From Peronospora farinosa (Eukaryota; Oomycota; Peronosporomycetes; Peronosporales; Peronosporaceae), in contig CANTFK010000713.1 of NCBI GenBank assembly GCA_947646735.1, forward strand, positions 124,001 to 188,000: DNA of 64,000 nt, read 5' to 3'. Made by a program: the position numbers and the translations under genes. Of the stretch, positions 29,390-39,739 are shown in pieces. How positions within the stretch are numbered: position 1 is the first letter of the stretch; each line of letters opens with the position of its first letter. The notes under the pieces are model-generated. The model was given only the letters and a program-made list of their open reading frames with translations. It was not told the DNA's origin and did no database searches.

Positions 29390-29839
29390 CTAGTAGTAAC
29401 ACTCGACGGGACTGCCATCCCTATTCGTTAAGGTAATCTGCAGGAACAAGTCGCTTCTAAGAGCTCCCATTCCACCCACCTCGTCCGGTAGCACCAACGG
29501 GTAGCTGTACATCCCGCTATGTCGGTTGCCTGCATAGATCCCCAAGGGGATCACCGCGGAGCCAATAAGATCATCCATACTCAGTCGGTCGTAGTCAAAC
29601 ACCTGCACAATAAGAAACTTTTTCTCCCACTCGTCCACTTCAAGCTGAAACTTTTCAGGCGGTGACCATTGCGGGTTAAGACTGTTCCTAATGCACGAAC
29701 TCTTCTTGGTCACACCGTCTAGTGTAAATACCACGTACGGGTCACTCTTGCCACCCACGACGTCCATATCGGCGGCTATCAGGTCTTGACACTTATAGAG
29801 GTAGATGTTCACTACAAACTTCTTTTGCTTTTTACCCAT
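29390..29839 (-). CDS. Single C2-domain protein with calcium ligands retained
   Basis: A 149-aa protein, one C2 domain, paralogous to the protein at 24061-24504. The start at 29839 is chosen by alignment with that paralogue; an upstream in-frame Met at 29950 would add 37 residues unlike C2. The first calcium loop is DLIAADMDVVGGKSDPYVVF and the third is VFDYDRLSMDDLIG, so the aspartates expected of a calcium-binding C2 domain are present. The C-terminus matches YPLVLPDEVGG, LFLQITL and GSPVE. By family it should bind acidic phospholipids in a calcium-dependent way at membranes. It is adjacent to START-FYVE protein 2, the likely partner of an ancestral duplicated pair. Confidence 0.9.
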   Translation of the reverse strand: MGKKQKKFVVNIYLYKCQDLIAADMDVVGGKSDPYVVFTLDGVTKKSSCIRNSLNPQWSPPEKFQLEVDEWEKKFLIVQVFDYDRLSMDDLIGSAVIPLGIYAGNRHSGMYSYPLVLPDEVGGMGALRSDLFLQITLTNRDGSPVECYY

Positions 29840-30544
29840 TAGTACTCGTAATAATCGTCCAGTAGATTGTGTCAAAAGACCAAAAAGTGTCTTGTTGAAA
29901 GGCTCCTCAAATATACAAGTTAAAGAATTTGATGACAAAGAAGACTGCAAGTATTCAGAAGCACTAAAACCAGATGATGAAGAAGTCGGAAAATGAAAGT
30001 TCGGTGTGGAGTGAGTGTACCCACCCTTGCGACCTACCCTCGACTACATGGCTACACCTGCCAAAACGCAAGGTGCAAGTCTCCAATATCACATTAAACG
30101 AATTGATCAAAAATTAGAGCCTGCAAAAAGGTGGTAGTAAAAGTGCATCTATAGATACAATGGGTACAAAATGTAATTCTTAAAGGACTTCGAGATGCCA
30201 AAGGAATGAAGACAAGGTGGTGCTTATAAGACAATTCGTTGTTTGCAAAGAAATAAACGCTTATATATAGTTGTCAACATTAGTCGTCGATCCTGTAACT
30301 ACACCTCAATTCCGCTTTTTAACCGTTACCATTCAATGGCCGTAGTCATGCCGGTACTTGCCACGTTGCGTTACACCAGCAGAGATAGAAGGAATCTGTT
30401 GAAGAAGACGACAAAACGCAGTCACTCTTCTTTGTCGCGTGCGAAGCTGGAAGTTTTGGTGCCACTAAATTGATTCTTATATTAATTAGAGCGCAATGAT
30501 CACTTTGGCGGACGAAACTTCACTATCACTGAAGCTCAGAACAG
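29840..30544. other. Intergenic
   Basis: AT-rich flank of the C2 gene. No gene recognised; short frames only. Confidence 0.5.
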
Positions 30545-31009
30545 TCACGTACCATTTGTGAGCTTGCTAATACAATTTGGTGCTACGATATTCGTAGGAT
30601 CAAGTTGTGTCAGCAATTTAAACACGAAATGGTTGGACTTTGCTGACGAGGGCATTGGATTGGCAATACACGACCATCGTGACAGTCTCACTGGAAGCGA
30701 AGCAATAGTACAGGAATAAGTCATACAGCTTCGAATCAATATCGATATTGTCCAGCTTTTTGTAGCAAGGAACGCGGGATTGAGTAATAACGCTGGCTGG
30801 ACTTCATCGGAAAATGCTTCTCTGAGCCGTTCACAGCAGTTGACAAACAGCGTTCGAATGGATGAACATGTGGGGTGAAAACGGACGTTTGAATGCTCTG
30901 GAACATTTTCTTGAATAAGTGGTGTTTGATTGACTTGGTAAATGCTTGCTTTCCAGCAACTATTTTTTGCCCAGTTGGCAGTTACAACAAACTGGACTTC
31001 GCTAAGCAA
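30545..31009 (-). pseudogene. Decayed protein-coding relic
   Basis: The minus-strand frame reads as coding up to about 30770 (RTLFVNCCERLREAFSDEVQ, LLNPAFLATK). The neighbouring frame then gives a better continuation (KLDNIDIDSKLYDLFLYYC, then TVTMVVYCQS), implying a one-base change near 30750. The pattern suggests an old helical protein that lost its frame. I do not recognise the family. Confidence 0.35.
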
Positions 31010-31256
31010 GGCCGCCAGACACGCATGGTGTCATTTTTTTAGTGTTTGAACATAAAACAAACGGACAACAGGGCCGAAGGATTTCCAATCGCTCGCTGAA
31101 CGAGCTTCGTCTCATTTTTATAATCATCTCCTCCAGTGTACTCTAGTCTTCCAAATAGTCCTATCTTTTGACAATCACATTTCCACTCATTACATCGGCT
31201 TTGACAGCAAAAGACGCTTGAGATTGTTCATCTAACCTGAGTAACTCGTTTTTCAC
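31010..31256. other. Intergenic
   Basis: The 3' flank of the Cys/His protein gene; nothing recognised. Confidence 0.5.
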
Positions 31257-32465
31257 TTACTTTGACTGCTTGGAGATCAACAATGGCGATGCCGGCGACT
31301 GTTGTCGTCCAAATGACATCAAAGGCGGAAGCGCCTTTCCTTCTGATCGAGTCGAAAAGAACGAAACGCTGGCGGCTGGATTGACTGCAACGGATGCAAA
31401 CCGCTGTGCAGTAGATGACAACGTACCGCTGACGCGGTGGCATGAGCTCGCTGACAATGCAGCTGAAGGAGGATCAAGCAGCGAGGGAAGGAACATTCGT
31501 GGGGGTTTAGTTATCGCTCCTAGACCCGGTCGTGCTGTAAAAAAACCACTTTTACGACTCGTCGGTGTTGACAGCGCAGTTCGGAAGGCATATGACTGCG
31601 GCTGCACCAAAATACTAGCAGCCAAAAGCTCCGAGTGTGTATATCCAGTAACTTGCTGTGCTGGCACATTCGAATGATGGCTACCACGTGAAGACTGCTG
31701 ACCATCAGCTTTAGGTCGATAACCGGATAGCTCCACGTGGCCACGAAGATACGATTCAGGACTGGTACCTGGACTAACAGACCCGTACAAGATTTCTTGT
31801 GGCGTGGGCAAGATCGGCCGTCGAGAACTTTGCAGTAGCGGTAACTTGGTCATTATAGGAGGAGACATGGGCGTGAATCCTGCAGCGTATGTTGAAGGGT
31901 TGTTCCCTTTCATAGGTGCTACCATTGGTGTCGTATGTTGTAAGTCAGTCATCACAGTTGACACCTCCGTCTCCTCTTCTTGGTTGGCCATAACCCGATG
32001 GCGTTTAACTACCGGCTCATCATTTTGATGCGACTGGAACTTGTCTCCATTACCGTTAACGTCGTCATCCGACTCGTTCTCTCGATGTCGCTTCCATATA
32101 AACTTTTTAGCGTCAAACTTGCGTTGATGCTGGTTCTGTTTCAAACGATGACCCTCACATAAGTTATGAGGTTGACCATTCCGTTTAACGGCCCGTTCGT
32201 TCTCGCACTTGCGAGACTGGTACAGACACTTGCCTCGATACGGTCCAAGACTTCGAATGGTCGCCGGTATTATTTTTAAAGACTTGATACGAAGTTCGGA
32301 CTTTAGCGTGACTCTCGTCTCACTTGGTGTGACAATGTCTCCTTTCACGTGCCGCTTCTTCTTCCCCTTTTCCTTTTTAACGTAAGCCCTTCGTTTCTTA
32401 ATATTGGGATTGACATTGGCATTGGATACCTTCTGAGTCAATTCTTCTGAATTCAATGGCTGCAT
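31257..32465 (-). CDS. Nuclear-type protein with a Cys/His module
   Basis: A 402-aa protein. The N-terminus (residues about 20-45) is strongly basic (KKRRAYVKKEKGKKKRHVK), a likely nuclear localisation signal. Residues about 78-120 hold a compact cysteine/histidine module: C-L-Y-Q-S-R-K-C, then NERAVKRNGQ, then HNLCEGHR and KQNQHQRKFDAKK. From memory this C-x6-C...H-x2-C-x2-H arrangement recurs in oomycete hypothetical proteins; it loosely resembles the plant WRC zinc module. The remaining 280 residues are Ser/Pro/Thr-rich and probably disordered. A role in transcription or chromatin is inference from composition only. Single exon. Confidence 0.7.
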   Translation of the reverse strand: MQPLNSEELTQKVSNANVNPNIKKRRAYVKKEKGKKKRHVKGDIVTPSETRVTLKSELRIKSLKIIPATIRSLGPYRGKCLYQSRKCENERAVKRNGQPHNLCEGHRLKQNQHQRKFDAKKFIWKRHRENESDDDVNGNGDKFQSHQNDEPVVKRHRVMANQEEETEVSTVMTDLQHTTPMVAPMKGNNPSTYAAGFTPMSPPIMTKLPLLQSSRRPILPTPQEILYGSVSPGTSPESYLRGHVELSGYRPKADGQQSSRGSHHSNVPAQQVTGYTHSELLAASILVQPQSYAFRTALSTPTSRKSGFFTARPGLGAITKPPRMFLPSLLDPPSAALSASSCHRVSGTLSSTAQRFASVAVNPAASVSFFSTRSEGKALPPLMSFGRQQSPASPLLISKQSK

Positions 32466-34190
32466 TGATATTGGATTGAAAAACAGATAGACAGATTAGC
32501 AATTGAATCGCAAACGAGTTTCGGCGTTGGGAAAAAATGGATGATTGAAAGGTGACGGGAGCCTGATACGGGCAAAGTGTGTACGATCGCATGACGACAA
32601 ACGGCGTGAAAGACGGGACTTTTGTAAATATGGGCGTATAGTTGTACATGGGATAATATGGTTAGAGTAATTAATGCATAGTGAAGGCCTGTCGTAACTC
32701 ATAAGCTAGTCAAAAACAGACTTTAGGTCCATATTTGGTGGTTGTTATAAAGCTGTGCAATTCGTAATTTTCCTTGAACTTATCCTTATAACGTATTGTT
32801 TACATATGACATCAAGTTTGTAAGGTATTCGAATCTCTCTAATTGGTGGAAGAAAAGACATTTGTCGAGGGGTCGCTTGACATGAAAACGTAGACATAAT
32901 CGGGGACTACGGATCAGAAATTTGACTTACTTTTTGTAGGCTGTAGCTATCGCGACACAAATGGTGTTACCATTAAATAGCAATGCTAGCTCTCTCATAT
33001 CTAATCTGATTTTTTCGATGTCTCACCATATTGCTCGTTGGATGGATCACGCCCAAGCAGCGAAAGAATTAATATGCTGTACGGTATAAGACTACCTGCT
33101 TTTGGGTAGAAAAGCGCTAGCATCTAATACATAAGTGTCCATTCTGATAGGAAAAGGTGAGCCGGTTTGTGGTGCCCAGCGTAAGAAGTTCATGTTGGTC
33201 AACAGTGGTCGAGTCCGTACAATTCGACAACATTAACTTTGGGTACCCATAATCTGCTGCACGTGTTTCAGACAGGCCGAGTTACGATCCTATGTTTTTA
33301 CCTGTATGAATTAATTTCTTATAAACTTCATTTTAATTACGTTATGCAAAAGTAATTGGTACTATAATCAGCATGCAAAGGGATTAAATTCTAATACTAT
33401 CGCAATCGATAACGATAATCGGTTAAACTTCGCAGAAATGATCGTAAATGGAGGATGCTGTATAACTTTATCTTTCAAACAGCTACTAATCTCACTCCAG
33501 ATCGTCTGCATCATCTTTTCAAGCTCAAAAGCGTCGCTCAGTGAGTCCACTGACGCTAAAAATTCAGTGGTGATTGTCTGATGTCGTGCAATGACTTATA
33601 CTGCATACTTACATATAGAGGAAGAACCAGCTACAGGTACTATACATACCCTTCATTGTCCTTTAAATGCAGTCATTGCGTCTGTTTCTTTTTCTTTCCG
33701 TTCAGTCATAACACTTAGAGCGCCGACATTTTTCAGACGCCTGCCACACGGAACCGCAGCGACTCACTCAAATGAACATAATTATCAGCTACGCAGGACC
33801 GTCCTAGGATTTGTAAAAGAGGAAATGTACCTAAGTTGCTGGATCCATCATAAGCGTAAGATTAAGTTCAATTCTATCCGGTACATGCAAAAAAAAATGT
33901 CCAGTACACTCTCAGGCGTTTGTCACGTTGCCATGCTGAGCTACAACGCCCTAAAGCACTGCCAATGCCAGCACAATTTCACACGCAACAAGGCGGGCCT
34001 TGAAACGCTCGACTTGACCTCCGGCGTCAGTCTTCGTTTTGTAAAATCACTTACTGTGCAGTGCATTGCTATTACGAGGTCGATAGATGACTTTGAAGAC
34101 TTGGAGGCGTTGCAGAGCCAAGATCACTTCTTCTATCGCTTTACTTACGCTCGTTCGCTATTATGTGGACAACCTTCTAACATTGTAACT
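32466..34190. other. Intergenic
   Basis: 1.7 kb of AT-rich sequence. A 217-residue plus-strand frame from 33591 to 34244 lacks recognisable motifs and is probably fortuitous. No RNA gene or repeat recognised. Confidence 0.45.
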
Positions 34191-34610
34191 CTAGCTGGTG
34201 CTTTGTGGCAAAAGTATTGGGCGCCACGGCAACAGATAAAGTAGCACACGCAAACGACGGCTTGCATTTTTGCGTCGTGATGATTGAAGTGTTAAGAGTT
34301 CGTAATGAATGGGCAATGCTGATAGCGTTGCTGTGCGTGTTACCCCCACGTCCATCTTTGCCATCAACTTGAGGCTACCAGAGAGAAAGTAGGTGAAAAA
34401 GTCAAGGGATATTGATACAATAGACAATAGAATAAAAAGGATTGGTAGGACCGACAATGGCATTGCTACTACCATATAGAAACAAATGCAAAGCCCTGGA
34501 ACAACCAAAAAGTGTTTCATGCGACGCAGTATTACAGAAACGTAAAAAAAATAACTTGCTACTTCCAAAGTGAGCAATAGACAATAACTAGCTAGCAATG
34601 TCGTGCGCAA
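34191..34610 (-). CDS. Doubtful small membrane protein
   Basis: A 139-residue frame with three hydrophobic segments at about residues 4-25, 35-60 and 57-80, then a basic C-terminus. The N-terminus could serve as a signal anchor. An RRLR sequence at residues 118-121 is too far from the N-terminus, and behind too many hydrophobic segments, to be an RXLR effector motif. No family recognised; it may be a chance frame in AT-rich DNA. Confidence 0.3.
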   Translation of the reverse strand: MRTTLLASYCLLLTLEVASYFFYVSVILRRMKHFLVVPGLCICFYMVVAMPLSVLPILFILLSIVSISLDFFTYFLSGSLKLMAKMDVGVTRTATLSALPIHYELLTLQSSRRKNASRRLRVLLYLLPWRPILLPQSTS

Positions 34611-34887
34611 AATTTCAGCTCTTCTGCAGATTTGACTGGCACAATGACGTTGTCAGTGTAGTGCAATGTAAGTCATTGTTCCTTTTTCCACCGCCAGCAG
34701 CAACAGTCAATTACTTTGCGAGTCTATTGTCGAACATCAGGTCTTTTGCTGTTAGTCGACTTGCTGGTGTGGCACAAACTCATTCGACAGGCTAATGACT
34801 CCGAAACGACTCGCAATATAACTCGACTCGGAAACGCGATGCCCAAATACCAATTATCGTCCTTCCAAACGCAGTTTATTGCTGTAC

Positions 34888-36822
34888 TTACTCCTCAAGT
34901 CTAGCGAGCAGCTTCTCGTTCATTTCGCATTCCTTTTGGAACTGGCGGATTGCATTTACATATGTTCGCTCTTGTTCGAGCAACAACTGATATTTGCTTT
35001 CCAGCGTTTCCACCCTGCACTGGTGGTCGTCCCGTGCGATCTTCTGCTTGGCGACTGTGCCTTGCACGCTATGAATAATGTTTTCAATTTGCATGAAAAA
35101 TGCTTGCGTTGCGGCCTTGGAGCTCATCGCGACATCAAAATTTTCGCTGATGCTGTTGATCAGTGAGATCTCCTTCTCTAAAAATTCGTGTGTGGTCTTG
35201 ATCGTATTGTAAACGCAGTAATACTTTCGCGTTTCATCTAGCGTCAGAGCCACTTCGTCATAAAGCTCCACAAATCGCTTTTCGTACTGCACTAATTCAA
35301 TGCGGGTGGGAATCTCGTCAATTTGCTTCATTTTTAGGTGCACTGCACGAGTCTGTTTGGATGCTTCAAGCTTCATTTCCTTGTGCTTCTGGGCTACTTG
35401 AGCATGCATATGCTCGATCTCATTTAAACGCTGTGCTTCTTCGTCCTGATTGCTCGCGTCTTCTGCCACTTGCAACTTTAATTTCTCAACTTGCTCCTGC
35501 AACGTTTCCAACTCGAGCCGACACTTCGCTCGAAACTCATTCTTCTCGTGCTTGAGCTCCTCATTCTTTTTCATTAGTTGTTGCAACTTCACCAGGTGTT
35601 CTTGGGTCGCCGCATCCTTTGGTGTCTGCGCTTCTACCTCCTCCATTTCCAGTTTTACAGCCGAAAGTGCTTCATCTAGTGCAGTTGCCCGTGCATGACA
35701 TTCCTTCATCTTACCATTTAACTCCGTTTTGTCTTTGATCAGTTGCTGCACGTGCAGCTCGTGATCTTTCAACTGTGCTCTTACCAAATGCAACGGGGAT
35801 TGTATGTTCAATCCTACACGCCCTTCTGTATGATCCTTCTTTTCCTCTGGCGCAGAAATAACTCTCTGCATCAACTCTTCCTCGCGCTCACGCCGTTGAT
35901 TTAGCTGATCCTGTTGCATCTTCATTGCTTGCTTCTTTGCCTTTTGAAATTGTCGGTCGAAATCAACTGCTTGCGGATCATTCTTCTTTAATCGTCTCAA
36001 CCCTCTCATACTCACACCTTGTGGTTTCGATGTTCTGCCTGCAGCAATTGCTGCGACTTGACTAGCAATCTGTGCCATAAAGTCCATTTGGTTTGTTTCT
36101 TTATCTTCTTGTATCTCCATTGTCGGTTCTTTCTCTTCATTAACAATAACAGTTATTCGTTCTCCATACTCCAGTAAACATTGCTGAATTAAAGCATCTT
36201 CCGATTCTTCCTGTTCTCCTTCAGTTGCAAGATATTGCCACCGTCTTTTCGGTACATACGCCTCCAATAAAACCTCGACCCCTTTTTTAAACGGTGCGAC
36301 ATGTTTCATTTCGTCAGATAGGCCCATCCCCTTCAGAAACGCTCTTTCCCGTCGACTTTTTTCAAGGTGATGAGCTTCTCGTTCCTCATTTATCAACCAT
36401 ACAGTTAGTTTTTCCACTATTTCAATGTCTCCAAAGTCCTGAAGTAGCAACTGATGGGGCTGAAGAGCTACTGGACAGTCATAATTCAGCCCTTCCACAC
36501 AACGCACGACCTCCTGAGCAAACCCCAGACGAGGTTTCATCTTGTCATGGGATTGAAATAGTACATTCCATTGAATTCTTCCTCTCTCAGCGTCTTCTCG
36601 ACGTACAATTCGCTCTAATAGCCACGTAATGCCGCTCAAAACACGGTCAAAGGCACTATAGGAACTTACATGAGCTTTTGGAAATCCTGCAGTTTCTAGC
36701 ATTAGTAAGATACGAGATAATTTGGCTGCTGCATCTCTACCGTATTCTTCATCTAGATTATAAGCATCGGGGGAGGGGTGAAAAGTACTGGAGGAAGAAG
36801 ATACTTCGGTTACACTAAACAT
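34888..36822 (-). CDS. CCDC93: CCDC93-like subunit of the CCC endosomal recycling complex
   Basis: A 644-aa protein. The N-terminal domain (residues about 25-220) matches CCDC93: RILLMLETAGFPKAHV, FDRVLSGITWLLE, CPVALQPHQLLLQDFGDIEIVEKLTVWLI and the closing VLLEAYVPKRRWQYL. The rest is long coiled coil (about 280-640) rich in Glu, Lys and Gln, as in the family. CCDC93 works with CCDC22 and COMMD proteins in the CCC complex, which assists Retriever and WASH in recycling receptors from endosomes. Length is close to the human protein. It starts 227 bp from, and divergent to, the alkyl-DHAP synthase gene. TCATTC lies only 3 nt before the ATG on this strand, so the leader may be very short. Confidence 0.85.
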   Translation of the reverse strand: MFSVTEVSSSSSTFHPSPDAYNLDEEYGRDAAAKLSRILLMLETAGFPKAHVSSYSAFDRVLSGITWLLERIVRREDAERGRIQWNVLFQSHDKMKPRLGFAQEVVRCVEGLNYDCPVALQPHQLLLQDFGDIEIVEKLTVWLINEEREAHHLEKSRRERAFLKGMGLSDEMKHVAPFKKGVEVLLEAYVPKRRWQYLATEGEQEESEDALIQQCLLEYGERITVIVNEEKEPTMEIQEDKETNQMDFMAQIASQVAAIAAGRTSKPQGVSMRGLRRLKKNDPQAVDFDRQFQKAKKQAMKMQQDQLNQRREREEELMQRVISAPEEKKDHTEGRVGLNIQSPLHLVRAQLKDHELHVQQLIKDKTELNGKMKECHARATALDEALSAVKLEMEEVEAQTPKDAATQEHLVKLQQLMKKNEELKHEKNEFRAKCRLELETLQEQVEKLKLQVAEDASNQDEEAQRLNEIEHMHAQVAQKHKEMKLEASKQTRAVHLKMKQIDEIPTRIELVQYEKRFVELYDEVALTLDETRKYYCVYNTIKTTHEFLEKEISLINSISENFDVAMSSKAATQAFFMQIENIIHSVQGTVAKQKIARDDHQCRVETLESKYQLLLEQERTYVNAIRQFQKECEMNEKLLARLEE

Positions 36823-37011
36823 GATGAATGAGTATAGAATTAATACAGAATTTAGATCAAGATGATCTGATTCGAGACAGTAATAATTCTTAAATATTAA
36901 TATAATACTATGTAATATTTTTAAAATAGTATGCTAATACATGAGAGATTATATTTGTAAATTTAGAATTTCAAAAGTAGCCATTACGCCAAGACTCAGT
37001 TTCTGATTCCA

Positions 37012-37017
37012 TCATTC
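37012..37017 (+). promoter_or_regulatory. Candidate oomycete initiator (TCATTC)
   Basis: TCATTC, 32 nt before the ATG at 37050, fits the oomycete initiator consensus TCATTY. The same hexamer occurs on the other strand at 36826-36831 before CCDC93, so the 227-bp gap may hold two divergent core promoters. Short motif, modest weight. Confidence 0.4.
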
Positions 37018-37049
37018 GAACCGAGTCAGTTTACAAGCATCAGCTCGAC

Positions 37050-38984
37050 ATGTCTGACGTGACGCCTTCTCTTGTGCGTATGCGTACTCTTCTCCATCAA
37101 ATTTCTTCGAGTAAATGTACATTACCATCGTCTTCTTCCTCTTCTCCGTCTTCTCCATCATTGTTCGTTAATCCTACTACGCGATGGAATGGATGGGGTT
37201 ATGAAGACACGAAATTATTTGTCAATCAGGACAACATCATTGAAATATCAGGTGCTCGTTATGCCGACATATTTGCTACTGCATCTGATCGTACACTTCC
37301 TTCTTTGCTCATATGGGCTGAGAAACGTCTTGGTTTGGATATTAAGCGTACGAGTCCACCTAGTATCACATGTATCGAGGAATTCCAGCTACGCAATCAA
37401 TTGGAAGAGCATGGACCGATATGGACAAAATTGGAGCAGTTTTTACACTTAGTGAGCACTGAGATGCATATAAAGGCCAGTACTACAGTTGAAGAGCGGA
37501 TCCGACATGGACATGGCCAAACATGTGAAGACGTGTTTCGTCTTCGTCATAAAAAGGACATGGACCGTGTGCCCGATGCCGTGGTGTGGCCCACATCGCA
37601 TGACCAAGTCGAACGGTTAATACATGAAGCGACACAGAATTTTGCTGCTTCTGTGTGTCTGATTCCATTTGGAGGTGGAACGAATGTGACGAACGCTCTG
37701 GAATGTAATCCGAAGGAACGACGGGCCATTGTTTCACTGGATATGCGAGAAATGAGACGGATTTTGAGTATCGACCGAGAAAATTTAGTGGCAGTAGTGG
37801 AAACAGGAATTACTGGATTTGATCTTCATGAACGATTACGTCATCGAGGACTGACGCTAGGACATGAACCGGATTCGTGGGAATTTTCAACACTTGGTGG
37901 ATGGATTGCTACACGTGCTTCAGGGATGAAGAAAAACAAATATGGTAATATTGAAGACCTTGTGATCAATATTACAACCGTGACGCCACAGGGAACAATG
38001 CAGCGTGCTGTGAATGTACCTCGTGCTGCAATGGGACCGGATATAAATCATGCTATGATGGGGTCGGAAGGTATCTTTGGTGTCCACACTTTGGTGACTT
38101 TACGTCTCTGTGAACTTCCTACTGTCCAAGTTTACGACTCGCTCATTTTTCCAAGCTTTGAACATGGACTAGCAGCACTTAAGGACATTACTCGTGCTGG
38201 GTGTGAACCAGCGTCGCTGCGTCTGCTGGACAATACGCAGTTCCAGCTGGGTCAGGCACTTAAAACATCATCGACGACTAACAGGTTTACCACTGGCGTC
38301 CTTGACTTTGCAAAGAAAACGTACGTGACCAAGATTTGTGGATTTGATGTGAATGAAATGTGTGCTGCCACTGTTTTGCTTGAAGGAACCAATCAGCAGA
38401 AGGTGACGGAGCAGCTCAAGTGCATCCATACTATTGCCAAGCGTCATGAAGGCATGATTGGTGGAGAAGAGAACGGTAGACGTGGCTATTTCTTTACATA
38501 CGTCATTGCGTACCTCCGTGACTTTGCTTTGGACTATTATTTCATGAGCGAGTCTTTTGAAACGGCCGTACCTTGGACAAACGTGAGTCAGCTCATTACC
38601 GATATTAAGCTGGCGATCAACTCGGTGGCCGCTAAGCGTAACGTGAAGATTCCACCACTTATCGCTTGTCGCGTGTCGCAAGTCTACGGAGCTGGAGTCT
38701 GCGTGTACGTGTACTACGGTATCAACTACTTTGGCGTTAACGAGCCGATGAATCTCTTTCGTGAAACGGAATTGGCTGCTGTGGACGCTATCGTGCGTAA
38801 TGGTGGCGCTCTGTCGCATCACCACGGCGTTGGCAAGCACCGTCTTGCATGGCTGCCACAAGCAGTATCACCTCCAGCCATCGCGGCCATCCGGGGTATA
38901 AAAAACGCGCTGGACCCTACCAACATTTTTGCAGTAACTAATCTCCAGCCGTCGAAGAATGAGGTCGAGGGTATGCATGAGTAG
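37050..38984 (+). CDS. AGPS: Alkyldihydroxyacetonephosphate synthase (ether lipid synthesis)
   Basis: A 644-aa FAD enzyme that replaces the acyl chain of acyl-DHAP with a fatty alcohol, the step that creates the ether bond, normally in peroxisomes. Evidence in order: RWNGWGYEDTKLF (about 47), RVPDAVVWPTSHDQVERL, the FAD phosphate loop PFGGGTNVTNALE (about 210), GHEPDSWEFSTLGGWIATRASGMKKNKYGNIED (about 270-300), FFTYVIAYLRDFALDYY and the active-site histidines in ALSHHHGVGKHR (about 588). There is no C-terminal PTS1; residues 10-18, R-M-R-T-L-L-H-Q-I, resemble a PTS2 peptide, the signal type used by the mammalian enzyme. Length agrees with the family. Single exon. It lies near glycerol-3-phosphate dehydrogenase, which also uses DHAP. 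Confidence 0.93.
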   Translation: MSDVTPSLVRMRTLLHQISSSKCTLPSSSSSSPSSPSLFVNPTTRWNGWGYEDTKLFVNQDNIIEISGARYADIFATASDRTLPSLLIWAEKRLGLDIKRTSPPSITCIEEFQLRNQLEEHGPIWTKLEQFLHLVSTEMHIKASTTVEERIRHGHGQTCEDVFRLRHKKDMDRVPDAVVWPTSHDQVERLIHEATQNFAASVCLIPFGGGTNVTNALECNPKERRAIVSLDMREMRRILSIDRENLVAVVETGITGFDLHERLRHRGLTLGHEPDSWEFSTLGGWIATRASGMKKNKYGNIEDLVINITTVTPQGTMQRAVNVPRAAMGPDINHAMMGSEGIFGVHTLVTLRLCELPTVQVYDSLIFPSFEHGLAALKDITRAGCEPASLRLLDNTQFQLGQALKTSSTTNRFTTGVLDFAKKTYVTKICGFDVNEMCAATVLLEGTNQQKVTEQLKCIHTIAKRHEGMIGGEENGRRGYFFTYVIAYLRDFALDYYFMSESFETAVPWTNVSQLITDIKLAINSVAAKRNVKIPPLIACRVSQVYGAGVCVYVYYGINYFGVNEPMNLFRETELAAVDAIVRNGGALSHHHGVGKHRLAWLPQAVSPPAIAAIRGIKNALDPTNIFAVTNLQPSKNEVEGMHE

Positions 38985-39739
38985 AGCTCACAAGAGGTCC
39001 AATGTCTAAATAGAGCACATTCGGTAACTTTGTAGAGGAACGAATGAGCGGTGTTTGAAGTTGCCAGCATCCTTGCTTTCGTTGTAGAGAAGTAGGTACT
39101 AGTAACCTGATGGATGTTGAAAAGAGCTTTGAAAGAAGAAGATGGCAAGACGGTCATTCCAAAGAAGCAGGGCCAGCAAGCTATAAAAAAAGACAGAGAC
39201 ACACTTGCATGCCCCCAAACAAGGGCAGTCCATAAAGGTAGCATATAACCTAACAAGTTCTACCTCCGAAAGGTATGCATTGACCCTGTTGTACATGTTG
39301 CTTCGGAATGTAAAATCAGCTTGACACTGAGTTTGCAAGTCGCATGTTCACGCTTCGGAAGACCCTTTCCTTACTACCAAAGGTGACATTCCATCCGACA
39401 ATTTGCAAGAAATCCAAACAGCACCTAAGAAAAAAGCAGCGGAATTTCATGACCACCGTTTGACGCGTAGGGCAGTAAAATTGACGTCCATCAACCAACT
39501 TTTCCACGTGTTCCTAAGACTTTACAACTCTCCCATCATCAAAAAACAAAGCACGACATCTTCAGCGTACAGGCATCATAAAGCTTCGAAGCCTCCCATT
39601 CAGTAGAACGTCATCCAGTACAATGCAGCAAAATGCAAATGCCTCTAGCAGGCTTTTTCGGTCTTAACACCTTGAGCATAGCTCACTTGCTAAGATTCAG
39701 TCTTTAACAAGCTGATCACTTGAGTCAACTCACATTCGA
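38985..39739. other. Intergenic
   Basis: A minus-strand frame of 145 residues at 38819-39256 overlaps the end of the synthase gene and is not credible. No gene or repeat recognised. Confidence 0.45.

Noticed and set aside
33591..34244. 217-codon plus-strand frame
   Set aside because: No recognisable motif, odd composition and mid-frame low-complexity AAAAAA; treated as fortuitous.
34191..34610. RRLR sequence behind a hydrophobic N-terminus, as in RXLR effectors
   Set aside because: RRLR is at residues 118-121 after three hydrophobic segments; effectors have it about 30-60 residues after a cleaved signal peptide.
38819..39256. 145-codon minus-strand frame overlapping the alkyl-DHAP synthase end
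   Set aside because: Overlaps the conserved catalytic C-terminus of the synthase on the other strand and has no motif of its own.
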